DNA from: an uncultured Porphyromonadaceae bacterium
GTDB lineage: Bacteria; Bacteroidota; Bacteroidia; Bacteroidales; Muribaculaceae
Assembly (NCBI GenBank): GCA_900550395.1
Contig: URSD01000006.1
Span: forward strand, 16,397-80,396
Reading direction: 5' to 3'
Length of the DNA: 64,000 bases
The translations under genes were made by a program, and so were the position numbers. This document shows, one piece after another, positions 9,019 to 17,264 of the stretch; within the stretch, counting starts at the first letter, position 1; each line of letters begins with the position of its first letter. Under the pieces are notes generated by a model. The model saw nothing but the letters and a program-made list of their open reading frames with translations, had not been told where the DNA came from and ran no database searches.

Positions 9019-11352
9019 TTATTTCACTGCCATTTTGCGGGCGGTGCCGTCGGAGTAGCGGACGATGTACATACCCGGGACAACGCCGTCGGCGCGGCGG
9101 CCGTTAAGGTCGTAGATGCCGGTGACGGTGGAGCCTTCCGGTGCGGCTGTGATGTCGCTGATGCCTGCCTGCTGCTTGAGGGGCACTGTCACTTCTACGC
9201 CGGGACCGCTGACGGTGACATCGCCTTCGGCTATGACATCCGTATCGTCGTGAGCGAGCGTCAGCACGCACTCGTCATAGCGTCCGGCTACGGTGGCCGT
9301 GACGCCAGCCGGAGCCTTTACGCTGAGTTTGGCACCGTCGAAATAACTGCCGAGGGGAACGTTGACAGCTGTGCCGTCGCCGGGCAGCTCGATGTTCTTG
9401 GTCTCGCAGGTGAGCCAGGGATGCTCGGCGTGGAGGCCGATGGCGAACGCGTTGTAGTATTCGCCCAGCGGACCCTCCTGATCGGCGATAGGTGTGGCGC
9501 TGAAGCGGTATGCCGTGTTGCCCATGATGCGTATGCGTTTTGTTATCCAGCCATGGCACAGCATGTTGGCGTTCGGAATAAAGGACTGCATGGGAGCGAA
9601 GTATTCCACCTTGTCGCTGTTGAATCCGGTGAGGTAAACGACATAGGCAACGGTTTCGTCGGTAGCCTGAACTATGGCCGGTGTGTCGAAGTTGAAGGGA
9701 ATGCACAGCGTGGTGTTGTGTCCGCCGTTCACGTCGTCCCTGATGATGTCGGCGCCTGTGCATGTGGCGGTGGCAACGGGTGTCTGCACATCGGGGTCAA
9801 AGACATATGAATCATCAAGAGCGAAGATGCGCAGTGTGAGGACAGCATCATCGGCAATGGTACCTTTTGCGAAGACGTCGGCGCCGTTCACAACCATCGG
9901 AGCCTGCGAGGGGTAGATGAAGTTGAGGATGCCGTCGAGCTGCACGTCGTCGCCTTCCTCCGGTTCGTCGCCTCGTAGTGTATAGTCAAGCCAATATTTG
10001 TTTGTGTTGGCATTGTGTCCGAAAATCGGGAGAGTGGCATCGCCGAATTTCTCAGAGTCTACGACGGCAATGGTTATGTCGTTGTAGGCGTATAGGAAAG
10101 GCATCAGCGACGCCTCAAACATACCGTCTGACAGCTTGTACTCGGGTTTGCCTCCGGCCTGGAAGACTGCGTAGGCCGACGTTGCGGTGCCGGGCGACGT
10201 GTGAGGCGCAGTGCCTGTAAGGACAGGCGGATAGAAGAAATTGTTTCGCTTTGTGTTGTCGCTGGAATAGTCGGGAATATACTGCACGGTGAGAGTCTCG
10301 TCGCTGCCCCCGTCTACCATTTCTGCGGTGACAGGATCGCAGTAGCTCCAGGCGAAATCGGCACCGTCGATATACGAGGTATTGACCCAGGTCTCGTCGG
10401 AGAATACGGGAATCTGTGCTATCGGTAAGCTCAGTACCGAGAGGTCGGCGCTTCGATCGAAGCCCCAGTACTGTATGTCGAAGGGCTCCATGAAGCTTAT
10501 GCCATCGAGCTGCGGATAGCCGATGGTGACTTCGTCGAGAAACATTGCGTTTCCGTCGTCGCCGACGTAGCGGAATGCCAGCTGAACTTTTTGGCCGGTG
10601 TAGTCACTGAGGCTGAAGCTTTTCCTCTGCAATGCGGTGGGCGTGAGATTGAAGAGCTCGGCTAAAGACGTGTCCTTGTAGTCATCGGCGAAGTCGTGCA
10701 GCATGGTCCAGTCTGTGTCATTTTCGGCCTTGACCATAATTTGCAGAGTGGCGGCAACTATCTTGTCGCCCTCATATTCCATTGTTTCCCAATTTATGTT
10801 TTCCATGCTGAACAGGAATATGGGGTCGATATAGGCCATGAAGCTGAAGACCATGCCGTCGGCAACCTCACAGGGCGGTGTAATCAGCCATTCGTCCTGG
10901 TCGAAGCCGAAATTGATAGCCATGAAATAGTCGCCGTCGCTGGGAACCGGTAAGCCATCGGTTTTCGGGCATATGCCCCATGTTTCTTTGAAATCTTCGG
11001 TCGTCTGCTTCCGTGTCCATCCCTCAGGAAGCCATTCGGCATTCGTGCCGTCCCAGCCTTCGAAGCTTTCGTAGAGGGGTGCTCCGTCGGGAGCCACTCT
11101 GTTTTGAGCCTTGCGCGTGGCCGGCTTCATGATGGCGGAACCGAGCCGGTTGTCGATGCGCTTCAGCTTGTCGTGAGTGATAGCAATGCCTTTGGCAGGC
11201 TTGCGGGACCCGGCAATGACGCTTTTGTCTTTAGTCTTGCTGATTTTTACGTTCCGGACGGTGTTGACGCGTATGGCGCTTTCGTCCGGTGTGGCTGCTG
11301 CCATTCCGAGTACGGAAACCGAGAGCAGAACGGGGAGTAAAAAATGTTTCAT
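9019..11352 (-). CDS. Secreted multi-domain protein with T9SS-like C-terminal sorting domain (cleaved adhesin/choice-of-anchor J type)
   Basis: About 777 residues. The chosen ATG gives a clean signal peptide, MKHFLLPVLLSVSVLGMAAA. Upstream in-frame ATGs at 11358 and 11364 are possible, but an ATG at 11394 would fall inside the -7 promoter box and is rejected. After a propeptide-like stretch, the region around residues 85-265 (YESFEGWDGTNAEWLPEGWT, DYFMAINFGFDQDEWLITPP, VQLAFRYVGDDGNAMFLDEV) matches the jelly-roll cleaved-adhesin or choice-of-anchor J domain. The end, GSTVTGIYDLNGRRADGVVPG followed by MYIVRYSDGTARKMAVK, is a typical type IX secretion C-terminal domain, so surface export is likely. 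The specific ligand or substrate is unknown. Monocistronic, with its own promoter and terminator. Confidence 0.78.
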   Translation of the reverse strand: MKHFLLPVLLSVSVLGMAAATPDESAIRVNTVRNVKISKTKDKSVIAGSRKPAKGIAITHDKLKRIDNRLGSAIMKPATRKAQNRVAPDGAPLYESFEGWDGTNAEWLPEGWTRKQTTEDFKETWGICPKTDGLPVPSDGDYFMAINFGFDQDEWLITPPCEVADGMVFSFMAYIDPIFLFSMENINWETMEYEGDKIVAATLQIMVKAENDTDWTMLHDFADDYKDTSLAELFNLTPTALQRKSFSLSDYTGQKVQLAFRYVGDDGNAMFLDEVTIGYPQLDGISFMEPFDIQYWGFDRSADLSVLSLPIAQIPVFSDETWVNTSYIDGADFAWSYCDPVTAEMVDGGSDETLTVQYIPDYSSDNTKRNNFFYPPVLTGTAPHTSPGTATSAYAVFQAGGKPEYKLSDGMFEASLMPFLYAYNDITIAVVDSEKFGDATLPIFGHNANTNKYWLDYTLRGDEPEEGDDVQLDGILNFIYPSQAPMVVNGADVFAKGTIADDAVLTLRIFALDDSYVFDPDVQTPVATATCTGADIIRDDVNGGHNTTLCIPFNFDTPAIVQATDETVAYVVYLTGFNSDKVEYFAPMQSFIPNANMLCHGWITKRIRIMGNTAYRFSATPIADQEGPLGEYYNAFAIGLHAEHPWLTCETKNIELPGDGTAVNVPLGSYFDGAKLSVKAPAGVTATVAGRYDECVLTLAHDDTDVIAEGDVTVSGPGVEVTVPLKQQAGISDITAAPEGSTVTGIYDLNGRRADGVVPGMYIVRYSDGTARKMAVK

Positions 11353-11391
11353 TAGCATAAACATTATGTGAGTAAATATGGTTTTTCGTTG

Positions 11392-11399
11392 CAAAATTA
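11392..11399 (-). promoter_or_regulatory. -7 promoter box (TAATTTTG) of the adhesin-like gene
   Basis: On the minus strand this reads TAATTTTG, a match to the Bacteroidetes -7 consensus TAnnTTTG, about 40 bases before the chosen start at 11352. No clear -33 TTG is visible. Confidence 0.6.
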
Positions 11400-11401
11400 A
11401 T

Positions 11402-11454
11402 AAAAAAATGTCGCAGTTGCATAAAATTGTTATAATTTATATGCAACTGCGACA
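11402..11454 (-). terminator. Rho-independent terminator after the amidase gene
   Basis: Perfect 15-base inverted repeat, TGTCGCAGTTGCATA at 11409-11423 and its complement at 11440-11454, with a 16-base AT-rich loop. In minus-strand reading the hairpin is followed by TTTTTTTA. It lies 28 bases past the amidase stop codon. Confidence 0.88.
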
Positions 11455-11481
11455 AAATGATTTTGGAAACTGCGTCGAGCG

Positions 11482-12951
11482 CTATCTGGCCTCGCGCATA
11501 TAGTCTTCAAGTCCGAGCATTATCTGGCGGGCCATGCGGGTGCGGAATTCGGGGTCGGCAAGCAGGTTTTCCTCTTCAAGCGAGCTCATGAACAGTCCCT
11601 CCACAAGCATGTTGGGGTAGTCGGTAGGACCGTTGAGAGAGAAATTGAAATTGCCGACGAGCCCGTAGAAAGTAACATCGAGTTCAAGCAGGCGGCGGGC
11701 TATGCTCACGGCCAGCGGACGGTCGAAACTGTGCTTGTAGAGCGCGGATGTGCCCGGTGAAGCCAGTGGACCGCCGCCGGCGTTGTTGTGTACGCTGATG
11801 GAAATGTCTACGCCGGCGTCGCGCAGGATGCGCTTGCGTTCGGTCATGGACGGCTCGGTGTCGGAGTCGCGGGTGAGGGTGACACGTGCGCCGGCCTGCT
11901 CAAGCATGTCGCGGAGTTTGAGCACTATGTCGAGGTTGATGTCCTTTTCGAGGAGTCCGGAGACGGAACGTGCCCCGGGGTATTTGCCGCCGTGGCCTGC
12001 GTCGAGCCCGACGTGGAGCCCTTTCAGACTGCGTGTCTGTGGAGCGTGGCGCACGTCGATGCGTAGCACGGAACCGTCTCCGTCGCCATAGCTTGCGGTA
12101 TACCCCCATACATAGCTGCTTTTAAGCCTTATGAGCATGCGGTAGACGTCGCTTTCTACCTGACGGAAGTCCACACGGTCTATTATGCCGAGGTCGAGTG
12201 TGCGCTGGGTGATCCAGTTGCTGTTGTCGGCCGCGCCGTAGAGTTCAACGCATATTGTGGAGGGATCTCCGTCGTCGGTCCAGCTGGTGTAGGGCAGGCG
12301 GGCGGGAAGGCTTATGGTGACACGGTCGCAGTTTTCTCGGCGTTGTATTGTCCACGAGCCTGTGGTGAGGGTGGGGCGCACGGCGTTGTCTTCCGTGCGG
12401 TGCGCATAGTCTTTGGGAAGGTAGGCGTAGCGGTTGTCACTGAGTCGTACGCGGTAAAGGTCGCCGTATTCGCCCGTGGCTGTAAGTATGATGCCGCGGT
12501 CGAGGAATCCCATCTTCGAGCCGCCGAGGCGGTCGCTGCCGGGACCGTATTGCAGGTAGGCACCGGAGTCGGTGGACACAGCGAAAGGTTCGGGGTATAT
12601 GGTCTCGCGTTTGGCCGGCTTTTTTGCTTTCGGAACAGGATGCTGCGCCTCCACGAGTGTCACTTCGAATGTGGTGTCGGCAGAGAGCTTCCCGTGGCGC
12701 ACTTTTACGTGTATTTTGTTTTTGCCCGGCGTGAGATCCAGTTCTGTGCCGAAGCATCCGGTGTTGGAATAGACTTTGACGGCCCGACCGTTGACGGAGG
12801 CGCTGGCTCCCGGGGCGGTGATTCCTACTACGGTGTGTGCGGCAGATGTTGTAGACACTTCCGTGCCGCTGACGATGTGCAGGGGTGCTTTTCTGGCGTT
12901 GGCGCCGGCAGAGAGCGTGAGCGCCGCGAGGAGGAGAATGATTTTTTTCAT
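11482..12951 (-). CDS. N-acetylmuramoyl-L-alanine amidase with SH3-like domain (Amidase_3)
   Basis: Periplasmic zinc hydrolase that cuts the bond between MurNAc and the stem peptide during cell separation or recycling. The 489 residues comprise a signal peptide (MKKIILLLAALTLSAGANA), a beta-rich region, a bacterial SH3-like domain at about 131-180 (AYLQYGPGSDRLGGSKMG ... NRYAYLPKDY) and an AMIN-like beta domain at 200-310. The catalytic domain starts near 313. Zinc ligands are visible as His320 in GLDAGHGG, Glu in SGLLEKDINLD and His in SVHNNAGGG; the catalytic Glu is in MLVEGLFMS. It is read as a single gene with the adenylate kinase operon terminated just upstream. A second amidase of simpler architecture lies at 23674. 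Confidence 0.92.
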   Translation of the reverse strand: MKKIILLLAALTLSAGANARKAPLHIVSGTEVSTTSAAHTVVGITAPGASASVNGRAVKVYSNTGCFGTELDLTPGKNKIHVKVRHGKLSADTTFEVTLVEAQHPVPKAKKPAKRETIYPEPFAVSTDSGAYLQYGPGSDRLGGSKMGFLDRGIILTATGEYGDLYRVRLSDNRYAYLPKDYAHRTEDNAVRPTLTTGSWTIQRRENCDRVTISLPARLPYTSWTDDGDPSTICVELYGAADNSNWITQRTLDLGIIDRVDFRQVESDVYRMLIRLKSSYVWGYTASYGDGDGSVLRIDVRHAPQTRSLKGLHVGLDAGHGGKYPGARSVSGLLEKDINLDIVLKLRDMLEQAGARVTLTRDSDTEPSMTERKRILRDAGVDISISVHNNAGGGPLASPGTSALYKHSFDRPLAVSIARRLLELDVTFYGLVGNFNFSLNGPTDYPNMLVEGLFMSSLEEENLLADPEFRTRMARQIMLGLEDYMREAR

Positions 12952-12964
12952 GGCAGGTGATGTT

Positions 12965-13005
12965 GTAAAAAAGAGGCGCCCTGCGGCTTCGGTGACACAG
13001 GGCGC
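12965..13005 (-). terminator. Rho-independent terminator of the hpt-adk operon
   Basis: Arms GCGCCCTG (12976-12983) and CAGGGCGC (12998-13005) form a GC-rich hairpin. On the minus strand it is followed by CTCTTTTTTAC. It starts 14 bases after the adk stop. Confidence 0.87.
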
Positions 13006-13018
13006 GGATTTTCAGTCG

Positions 13019-13600
13019 TTATTTCTCGATTTTGTCGAGTTGGTCCTTTATGTCGCTGAAGATGCGGTCGAGCTCGCCGTGTCCGTTGATGGCGTGGTAG
13101 CTGCCCTCCTTTATATAGAAGTCTCGCAGTGGCTGCGTCTGTCGGTGGTAGACTTTGAGTCGTTCGCGGATGGTGTCAGGATTGTCATCGGCACGGCCTG
13201 TGTCCTTTCCGCGCTTTATCATGCGGTCTACAAGTTCGTTTTCCGGCACTTCAAGACCGACTACGGCGTGCAGGCGTGTGCCGCGCTCCTTCAGCAATTC
13301 GGAGAGGGCTTCGGCCTGCGGAATGGTGCGGGGGAATCCGTCGAAAATCACGCCTCCGGCAGTTTTGTCCGGGTTCTCGTCAAGCACGTTTGCCAGGACT
13401 TGAAGCATCAGTTCGTCGGGAATGAGTTGTCCTTTGGATATATATGTGTCGGCTATGCGTCCAAGCTCGGTGCCGCGTGCAATATGGTCGCGCAGCACTT
13501 CGCCGGTGGAGATGTGGTAAAGTCCGTACTCCTTTATAAGGCGCTCGCTCTGTGTGCCCTTGCCGCTGCCGGGGGCACCGAATATGACGATGTTAAGCAT
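13019..13600 (-). CDS. adk: Adenylate kinase (short-lid form)
   Basis: Catalyses ATP + AMP = 2 ADP in the cytoplasm. The 193-residue protein has the P-loop GAPGSGKGT at residues 8-16, the AMP-binding FDGFPRT motif and the lid arginines in RGKDTGRADDNPDTIRERL. The lid is the short type without the zinc-finger insert, as is usual in Bacteroidetes. It follows hpt by 48 bases on the same strand, so purine salvage and nucleotide balancing are probably co-transcribed from the promoter ahead of hpt. Confidence 0.97.
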   Translation of the reverse strand: MLNIVIFGAPGSGKGTQSERLIKEYGLYHISTGEVLRDHIARGTELGRIADTYISKGQLIPDELMLQVLANVLDENPDKTAGGVIFDGFPRTIPQAEALSELLKERGTRLHAVVGLEVPENELVDRMIKRGKDTGRADDNPDTIRERLKVYHRQTQPLRDFYIKEGSYHAINGHGELDRIFSDIKDQLDKIEK

Positions 13601-13648
13601 CTTTACTTTTGGTTTATGGGGGTGAGGCTCACGAGCCTCCGGGGAGTG

Positions 13649-14197
13649 CTATGCCTGATCTTTCAGCACATAGATGTCGTTGAGATCGCGGGCGCGCTCG
13701 TTGAGGTCGAGGCCGAAACCTATTATGAATTTCTTGGGAATGTTGAATCCGACGTAGTCGGGATCGACGTTTTCTTCTTCCAGTGCTTCCGGTTTGAAAA
13801 GCAGTGTGGCGACTTTAATGCTTTTGGCTCCTTTCTTGCCGAGACCGTCGATCAGGTGTGCGATGGTGTGGCCGGTGTCGACTATGTCTTCCACTATTAT
13901 TACGTCGCGGCCGTTGATGTCCTCCTGCAGGCCGATCACTTCTTTGATAGTACCGGTCGAGCCCATACCTGCATAGCTTTTGAGGCGTATGAAGGTTATT
14001 TCCGAGTCAATGCCCTCGGATGCCCGGAACAGGTCGGCGGCAAAAGGAAACGCCCCGTTCAAAACACATATGAACAGGGGCGTTTTGCCGGCGTAATCGC
14101 GCACTATTTCTTTACCCAGCTCTTTGATGCGGGCGTCGATGGAATCTCTGGAGATGTAGGGAACGAAGGTGTGTCCCTCGTATGTCACTTCTTTCAT
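13649..14197 (-). CDS. hpt: Hypoxanthine phosphoribosyltransferase
   Basis: Salvages hypoxanthine (and often guanine) to the nucleotide with PRPP. The 182-residue protein carries the type I phosphoribosyltransferase PRPP motif VIIVEDIVDTGHTIAHL near residue 100 and the flexible-loop sequence YAGMGSTGTIKE before it. VDPDYVGFNIPKKFIIGFGLD near the end is the conserved purine-binding region. First gene of the hpt-adk pair, with a TACCTTTG promoter box 21 bases ahead of the ATG. Confidence 0.95.
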   Translation of the reverse strand: MKEVTYEGHTFVPYISRDSIDARIKELGKEIVRDYAGKTPLFICVLNGAFPFAADLFRASEGIDSEITFIRLKSYAGMGSTGTIKEVIGLQEDINGRDVIIVEDIVDTGHTIAHLIDGLGKKGAKSIKVATLLFKPEALEEENVDPDYVGFNIPKKFIIGFGLDLNERARDLNDIYVLKDQA

Positions 14198-14217
14198 CCT
14201 TTGGTAAAAATTTGGTG

Positions 14218-14225
14218 CAAAGGTA
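14218..14225 (-). promoter_or_regulatory. -7 promoter box (TACCTTTG) of hpt-adk
   Basis: Minus-strand TACCTTTG matches TAnnTTTG and lies 21 bases before the hpt start. No convincing -33 TTG is seen. Confidence 0.65.
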
Positions 14226-14335
14226 CGGCAATTTTTTGAAACAGGAGCATGTTTCGTTATGAAAATTTACGGATTTTTGTTACTGTTTAGTTACGATTTC
14301 GTTTTTTGTGCCTATATATTGTCGGGAGATAAGCT

Positions 14336-14833
14336 TCAGCTGTAGTATTCCGTCAGCTCCACTACTCCGTGAGGCAGAGCTAACGATGCCTGAACGTCGA
14401 TGATGCGCTGGTTATCGCTGCCACGGAAGCGCAGGTCGGTGTTGCGCCTCGACTGAATGAAGGGACCGTCGACGAGTGCGTCTATGTAGCTAAGCAGAGC
14501 CGTGGCGTCTGGGCGTTCCAGCAGTTGCTCGAATGTGAAGCCGGTGTAGCACCACAATGTATAACCGGCATCTTTTATCGCCCGGGCGATCGGCAGCAGG
14601 GCTTCGGCCTGATACATGGGGTCGCCTCCGGTGAGGGTGACGTTGAAGTCGTTGGCGCGGATGCGGCTCAGCAGTTCGTCAGGCGTGATGTCACGGCCGG
14701 CATCGAAGGGCCATGTCGTGGGGTTGTGACATCCCGGGCAAGCATGCGCACATCCGGCGGTGTAGACGGATGTGCGCAGCCCGGGACCGTCGACGCTTGT
14801 GCCGTCGACGATGTCCATTATGCGTATGTTCAT
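14336..14833 (-). CDS. nrdG: Anaerobic ribonucleotide reductase activating protein (radical SAM)
   Basis: Radical-SAM activase that generates the glycyl radical on NrdD. The start at 14833 (MNIRIMDIVDGTSVDGPGLR) overlaps the nrdD stop by four bases as ATGA; a longer in-frame extension upstream would lie inside nrdD and has no family support. The cluster motif is CX3CX2C at Cys28, Cys32 and Cys35 (TAGCAHACPGCHNPTTW), which binds the 4Fe-4S cluster, followed by the SAM-binding LTGGDPMYQ. At 165 residues it has the normal family size. Confidence 0.96.
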   Translation of the reverse strand: MNIRIMDIVDGTSVDGPGLRTSVYTAGCAHACPGCHNPTTWPFDAGRDITPDELLSRIRANDFNVTLTGGDPMYQAEALLPIARAIKDAGYTLWCYTGFTFEQLLERPDATALLSYIDALVDGPFIQSRRNTDLRFRGSDNQRIIDVQASLALPHGVVELTEYYS

Positions 14834-17037
14834 TTGTGGGTCACGCGGTCGTTTAGCTCGGCAAGCTTGGCTGTGTTCCAGCGGTCGGTGGTGCCTACGA
14901 GGTAACCGGTGATGCGCTGGAGGCGGTCGATGGCTGTGCTGCCGCATTTGGGGCATGTGTGCAGGTCGGCCGATGCGTCCTCGTAGCCGCACTGCATGCA
15001 GCGGTTGCGGTTGTGGTTGACCGAGCAGTAGCCTATATTGTAGCGGTCCATGAGGTCCACGATGTCCGATATGGCCTCGGGGTTGTGTGTGGCGTCGCCG
15101 TCGATTTCCACATAGAATATATGTCCGCCGCGTGTGAGCTCGTGGTAGGGGGCCTCCACTTCGGCCTTGTGGCGCGGAGAGCAGTGGAAGTAGACCGGCA
15201 CGTGGTTGGAGTTTGTGTAGTAAATCTTGTCGGTGATGCCGGGCAGAATGCCGAAGCTTTTGCGGTCTTTCGCGGTGAATTTGCCGGAAAGTCCTTCGGC
15301 GGGAGTAGCCAGAACGGAGTAGTTATGCCCGTACTTCTCGCTGAACTCGTTGGCGCGGGAGCGCATGTGGCCTACGATGCGCAGGCCCAGAGCCTGGGCT
15401 TCCTCGCTCTCGCCGTGGTGCTTGCCGGTGAGGGCTACGAGACATTCGGCAAGGCCGATGAAACCGATGCCGAGAGTGCCGTGATTGATGACGCTTTCCA
15501 CATGGTCGTTAGGACCGAGTGCCTCGGCGCCGTTCCAGAGTTTGCTCATGACGAGGGGGAACTGCTTGGCGAGTGCCGTTTTCTGGAAATTGTAACGGTC
15601 GTTGAGCTGGCGGGCGGCTATGTCAAGGACATTGTCGAGACGGCGGAAGAAAGTGTCGATGCGTTCCTGACGGTCCTGTATGTTCATGCACTCGATGGCT
15701 ATGCGCACGATGTTGACTGTGGTGAAGCTGAGGTTGCCGCGGCCAATGGATGTCTTTTCGCCGAAACGGTCCTCGAAGACGCGTGTGCGGCAACCCATGG
15801 TGGCAATCTCGTAGCGGTAGCGCTCGGGATCGTCGGCGCGCCATTTCTCATGGACGTTGAATGTGGCGTCAAGGTTTACGAAGTTCGGGAAGAAGCGCCG
15901 TGCCGTCACTTTGCATGCGAGCTTGTACAGGTCGTAGTTGGGGTCGTCGGGGAGGTAGCTTACGCCGCGCTTTTTCTTCCATATCTGTATCGGGAAGATG
16001 GCTGTGGCTCCGTTGCCCACGCCCTCGTAGGTGCTGTGCAGCAGTTCGCGGATGATGCAGCGGCCTTCGGCGCTGGTGTCGGTGCCGTAGTTGATGGAGG
16101 AGAACACCACCTGATTGCCGCCGCGGGAGTGGATGGTGTTCATGTTGTGGATGAACGCCTCCATCGACTGATGTACGCGACTGACAGTGCGGTTGACGGC
16201 GTGCTGGAGCATACGTTCCTCGCCCGACAGGCCGTCAAGCGGCATGGCGGTGTAGTCCTTGAGCTCTTTATTATATAAATGTGAGAGGTCGACGCCCTGC
16301 ATCTGCTCCACGAATTTCAGCTCTTCGATAAAAGTGGCGCGGACGAACGGTGCGAGGTAGAAGTCGAATGCCGGGATGGCCTGTCCGCCGTGCATCTCGT
16401 TCTGTGCTATTTCGAGCGAGACGCATGCAAGTATTGTGGCTGTTTCGATGCGCTTGGCGGGACGGCTTTCGCCATGCCCTGCAATGAAGCCCTGCTGGAG
16501 AATGCGGTCGAGGGGATGCTGCACGCATGTCAGGCTCTTGGTGGGGTAGTAATCCTTGTCGTGGATGTGTATGTAGCCTGAGCGTACAGCTTCGCGCGCT
16601 TCGGCCGTGAGCAGGTAGTCGTCGACAAAAGGCTTGGTGGTCTCGCTTGCGAATTTCATCATCATGCCTGCCGGCGAGTCGGTGTTCATGTTGGCGTTCT
16701 CGCGGGTGATGTCGTTATTCTTGGCTTCGATGATTTCGTGAAACATGTCGCGGGTCTTGGCGCGCCGGGCTATGCTGCGCTGGTCGCGGTAGGCGATGTA
16801 TCGCTTGGCGACTTCTTTTCGCGGGCTGTTCATCAGTTCGAGCTCCACCATGTCCTGGATTTGCTCCACGGTCATGCGCTCCTGGCCGTTGAACGAGATG
16901 CGGTCGCAGATTTTGCATATCAGGGCTTCGTCCTCTCCCAGCTCGGTAGTGAGCATGGCCTTGCGTATGGCGGCCTTGATTTTTTCTTCGTTGAACCCTA
17001 CGACGCGCCCGTCGCGTTTCACCACAGTCTGTATCAT
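14830..17037 (-). CDS. nrdD: Anaerobic (class III) ribonucleoside-triphosphate reductase
   Basis: Makes deoxyribonucleotides from NTPs without oxygen, using a glycyl radical. The 735-residue protein starts with an ATP-cone regulatory domain (about residues 1-95; MIQTVVKRDGRVVGFNEEKI). The C-terminus carries the zinc site Cys680, Cys683, Cys695, Cys698 (CMQCG ... CPKCG) and the radical glycine Gly711 in RITGYLVGTTDRWN. Translationally coupled to nrdG. A promoter with both -33 TTG and TACCTTTG lies about 45 bases upstream. A class II enzyme is encoded at 27328, so the organism has two oxygen-independent routes. Confidence 0.97.
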   Translation of the reverse strand: MIQTVVKRDGRVVGFNEEKIKAAIRKAMLTTELGEDEALICKICDRISFNGQERMTVEQIQDMVELELMNSPRKEVAKRYIAYRDQRSIARRAKTRDMFHEIIEAKNNDITRENANMNTDSPAGMMMKFASETTKPFVDDYLLTAEAREAVRSGYIHIHDKDYYPTKSLTCVQHPLDRILQQGFIAGHGESRPAKRIETATILACVSLEIAQNEMHGGQAIPAFDFYLAPFVRATFIEELKFVEQMQGVDLSHLYNKELKDYTAMPLDGLSGEERMLQHAVNRTVSRVHQSMEAFIHNMNTIHSRGGNQVVFSSINYGTDTSAEGRCIIRELLHSTYEGVGNGATAIFPIQIWKKKRGVSYLPDDPNYDLYKLACKVTARRFFPNFVNLDATFNVHEKWRADDPERYRYEIATMGCRTRVFEDRFGEKTSIGRGNLSFTTVNIVRIAIECMNIQDRQERIDTFFRRLDNVLDIAARQLNDRYNFQKTALAKQFPLVMSKLWNGAEALGPNDHVESVINHGTLGIGFIGLAECLVALTGKHHGESEEAQALGLRIVGHMRSRANEFSEKYGHNYSVLATPAEGLSGKFTAKDRKSFGILPGITDKIYYTNSNHVPVYFHCSPRHKAEVEAPYHELTRGGHIFYVEIDGDATHNPEAISDIVDLMDRYNIGYCSVNHNRNRCMQCGYEDASADLHTCPKCGSTAIDRLQRITGYLVGTTDRWNTAKLAELNDRVTHK

Positions 17038-17082
17038 TTTGTTAGCTTGAGTGTTTTTGTTTTTGATGTCCGAAGACGTTTA

Positions 17083-17113
17083 CAAAGGTAGTCACAATAA
17101 CTCAAACGAACAA
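17083..17113 (-). promoter_or_regulatory. Promoter of nrdDG
   Basis: On the minus strand TTG (17111-17113) is followed after 20 bases by TACCTTTG (17083-17090). This matches the Bacteroidetes -33/-7 arrangement. No recognisable NrdR box is seen. Confidence 0.7.
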
Positions 17114-17264
17114 CATAAATGCGTTTTATTTTTGAGAAAATTTTAGTTTTTGGAAAACTTTTCGACGAGATTTAAAAATTATGTCGTTGAATAACAGCTA
17201 TATACAAATTATTTTGGAAAACTTGTCAAAATAATTTGTTGAAGAAAATGAAAAATCGGCGGTA

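Noticed and set aside
14834..14992. N-terminal extension of nrdG
   Set aside because: Overlaps nrdD in another frame and is Arg/His/Pro-rich; the ATGA-coupled start matches the family.
14959..16278. 439-codon open frame antisense to nrdD
   Set aside because: Composition artefact; nrdD is unambiguous on the minus strand.
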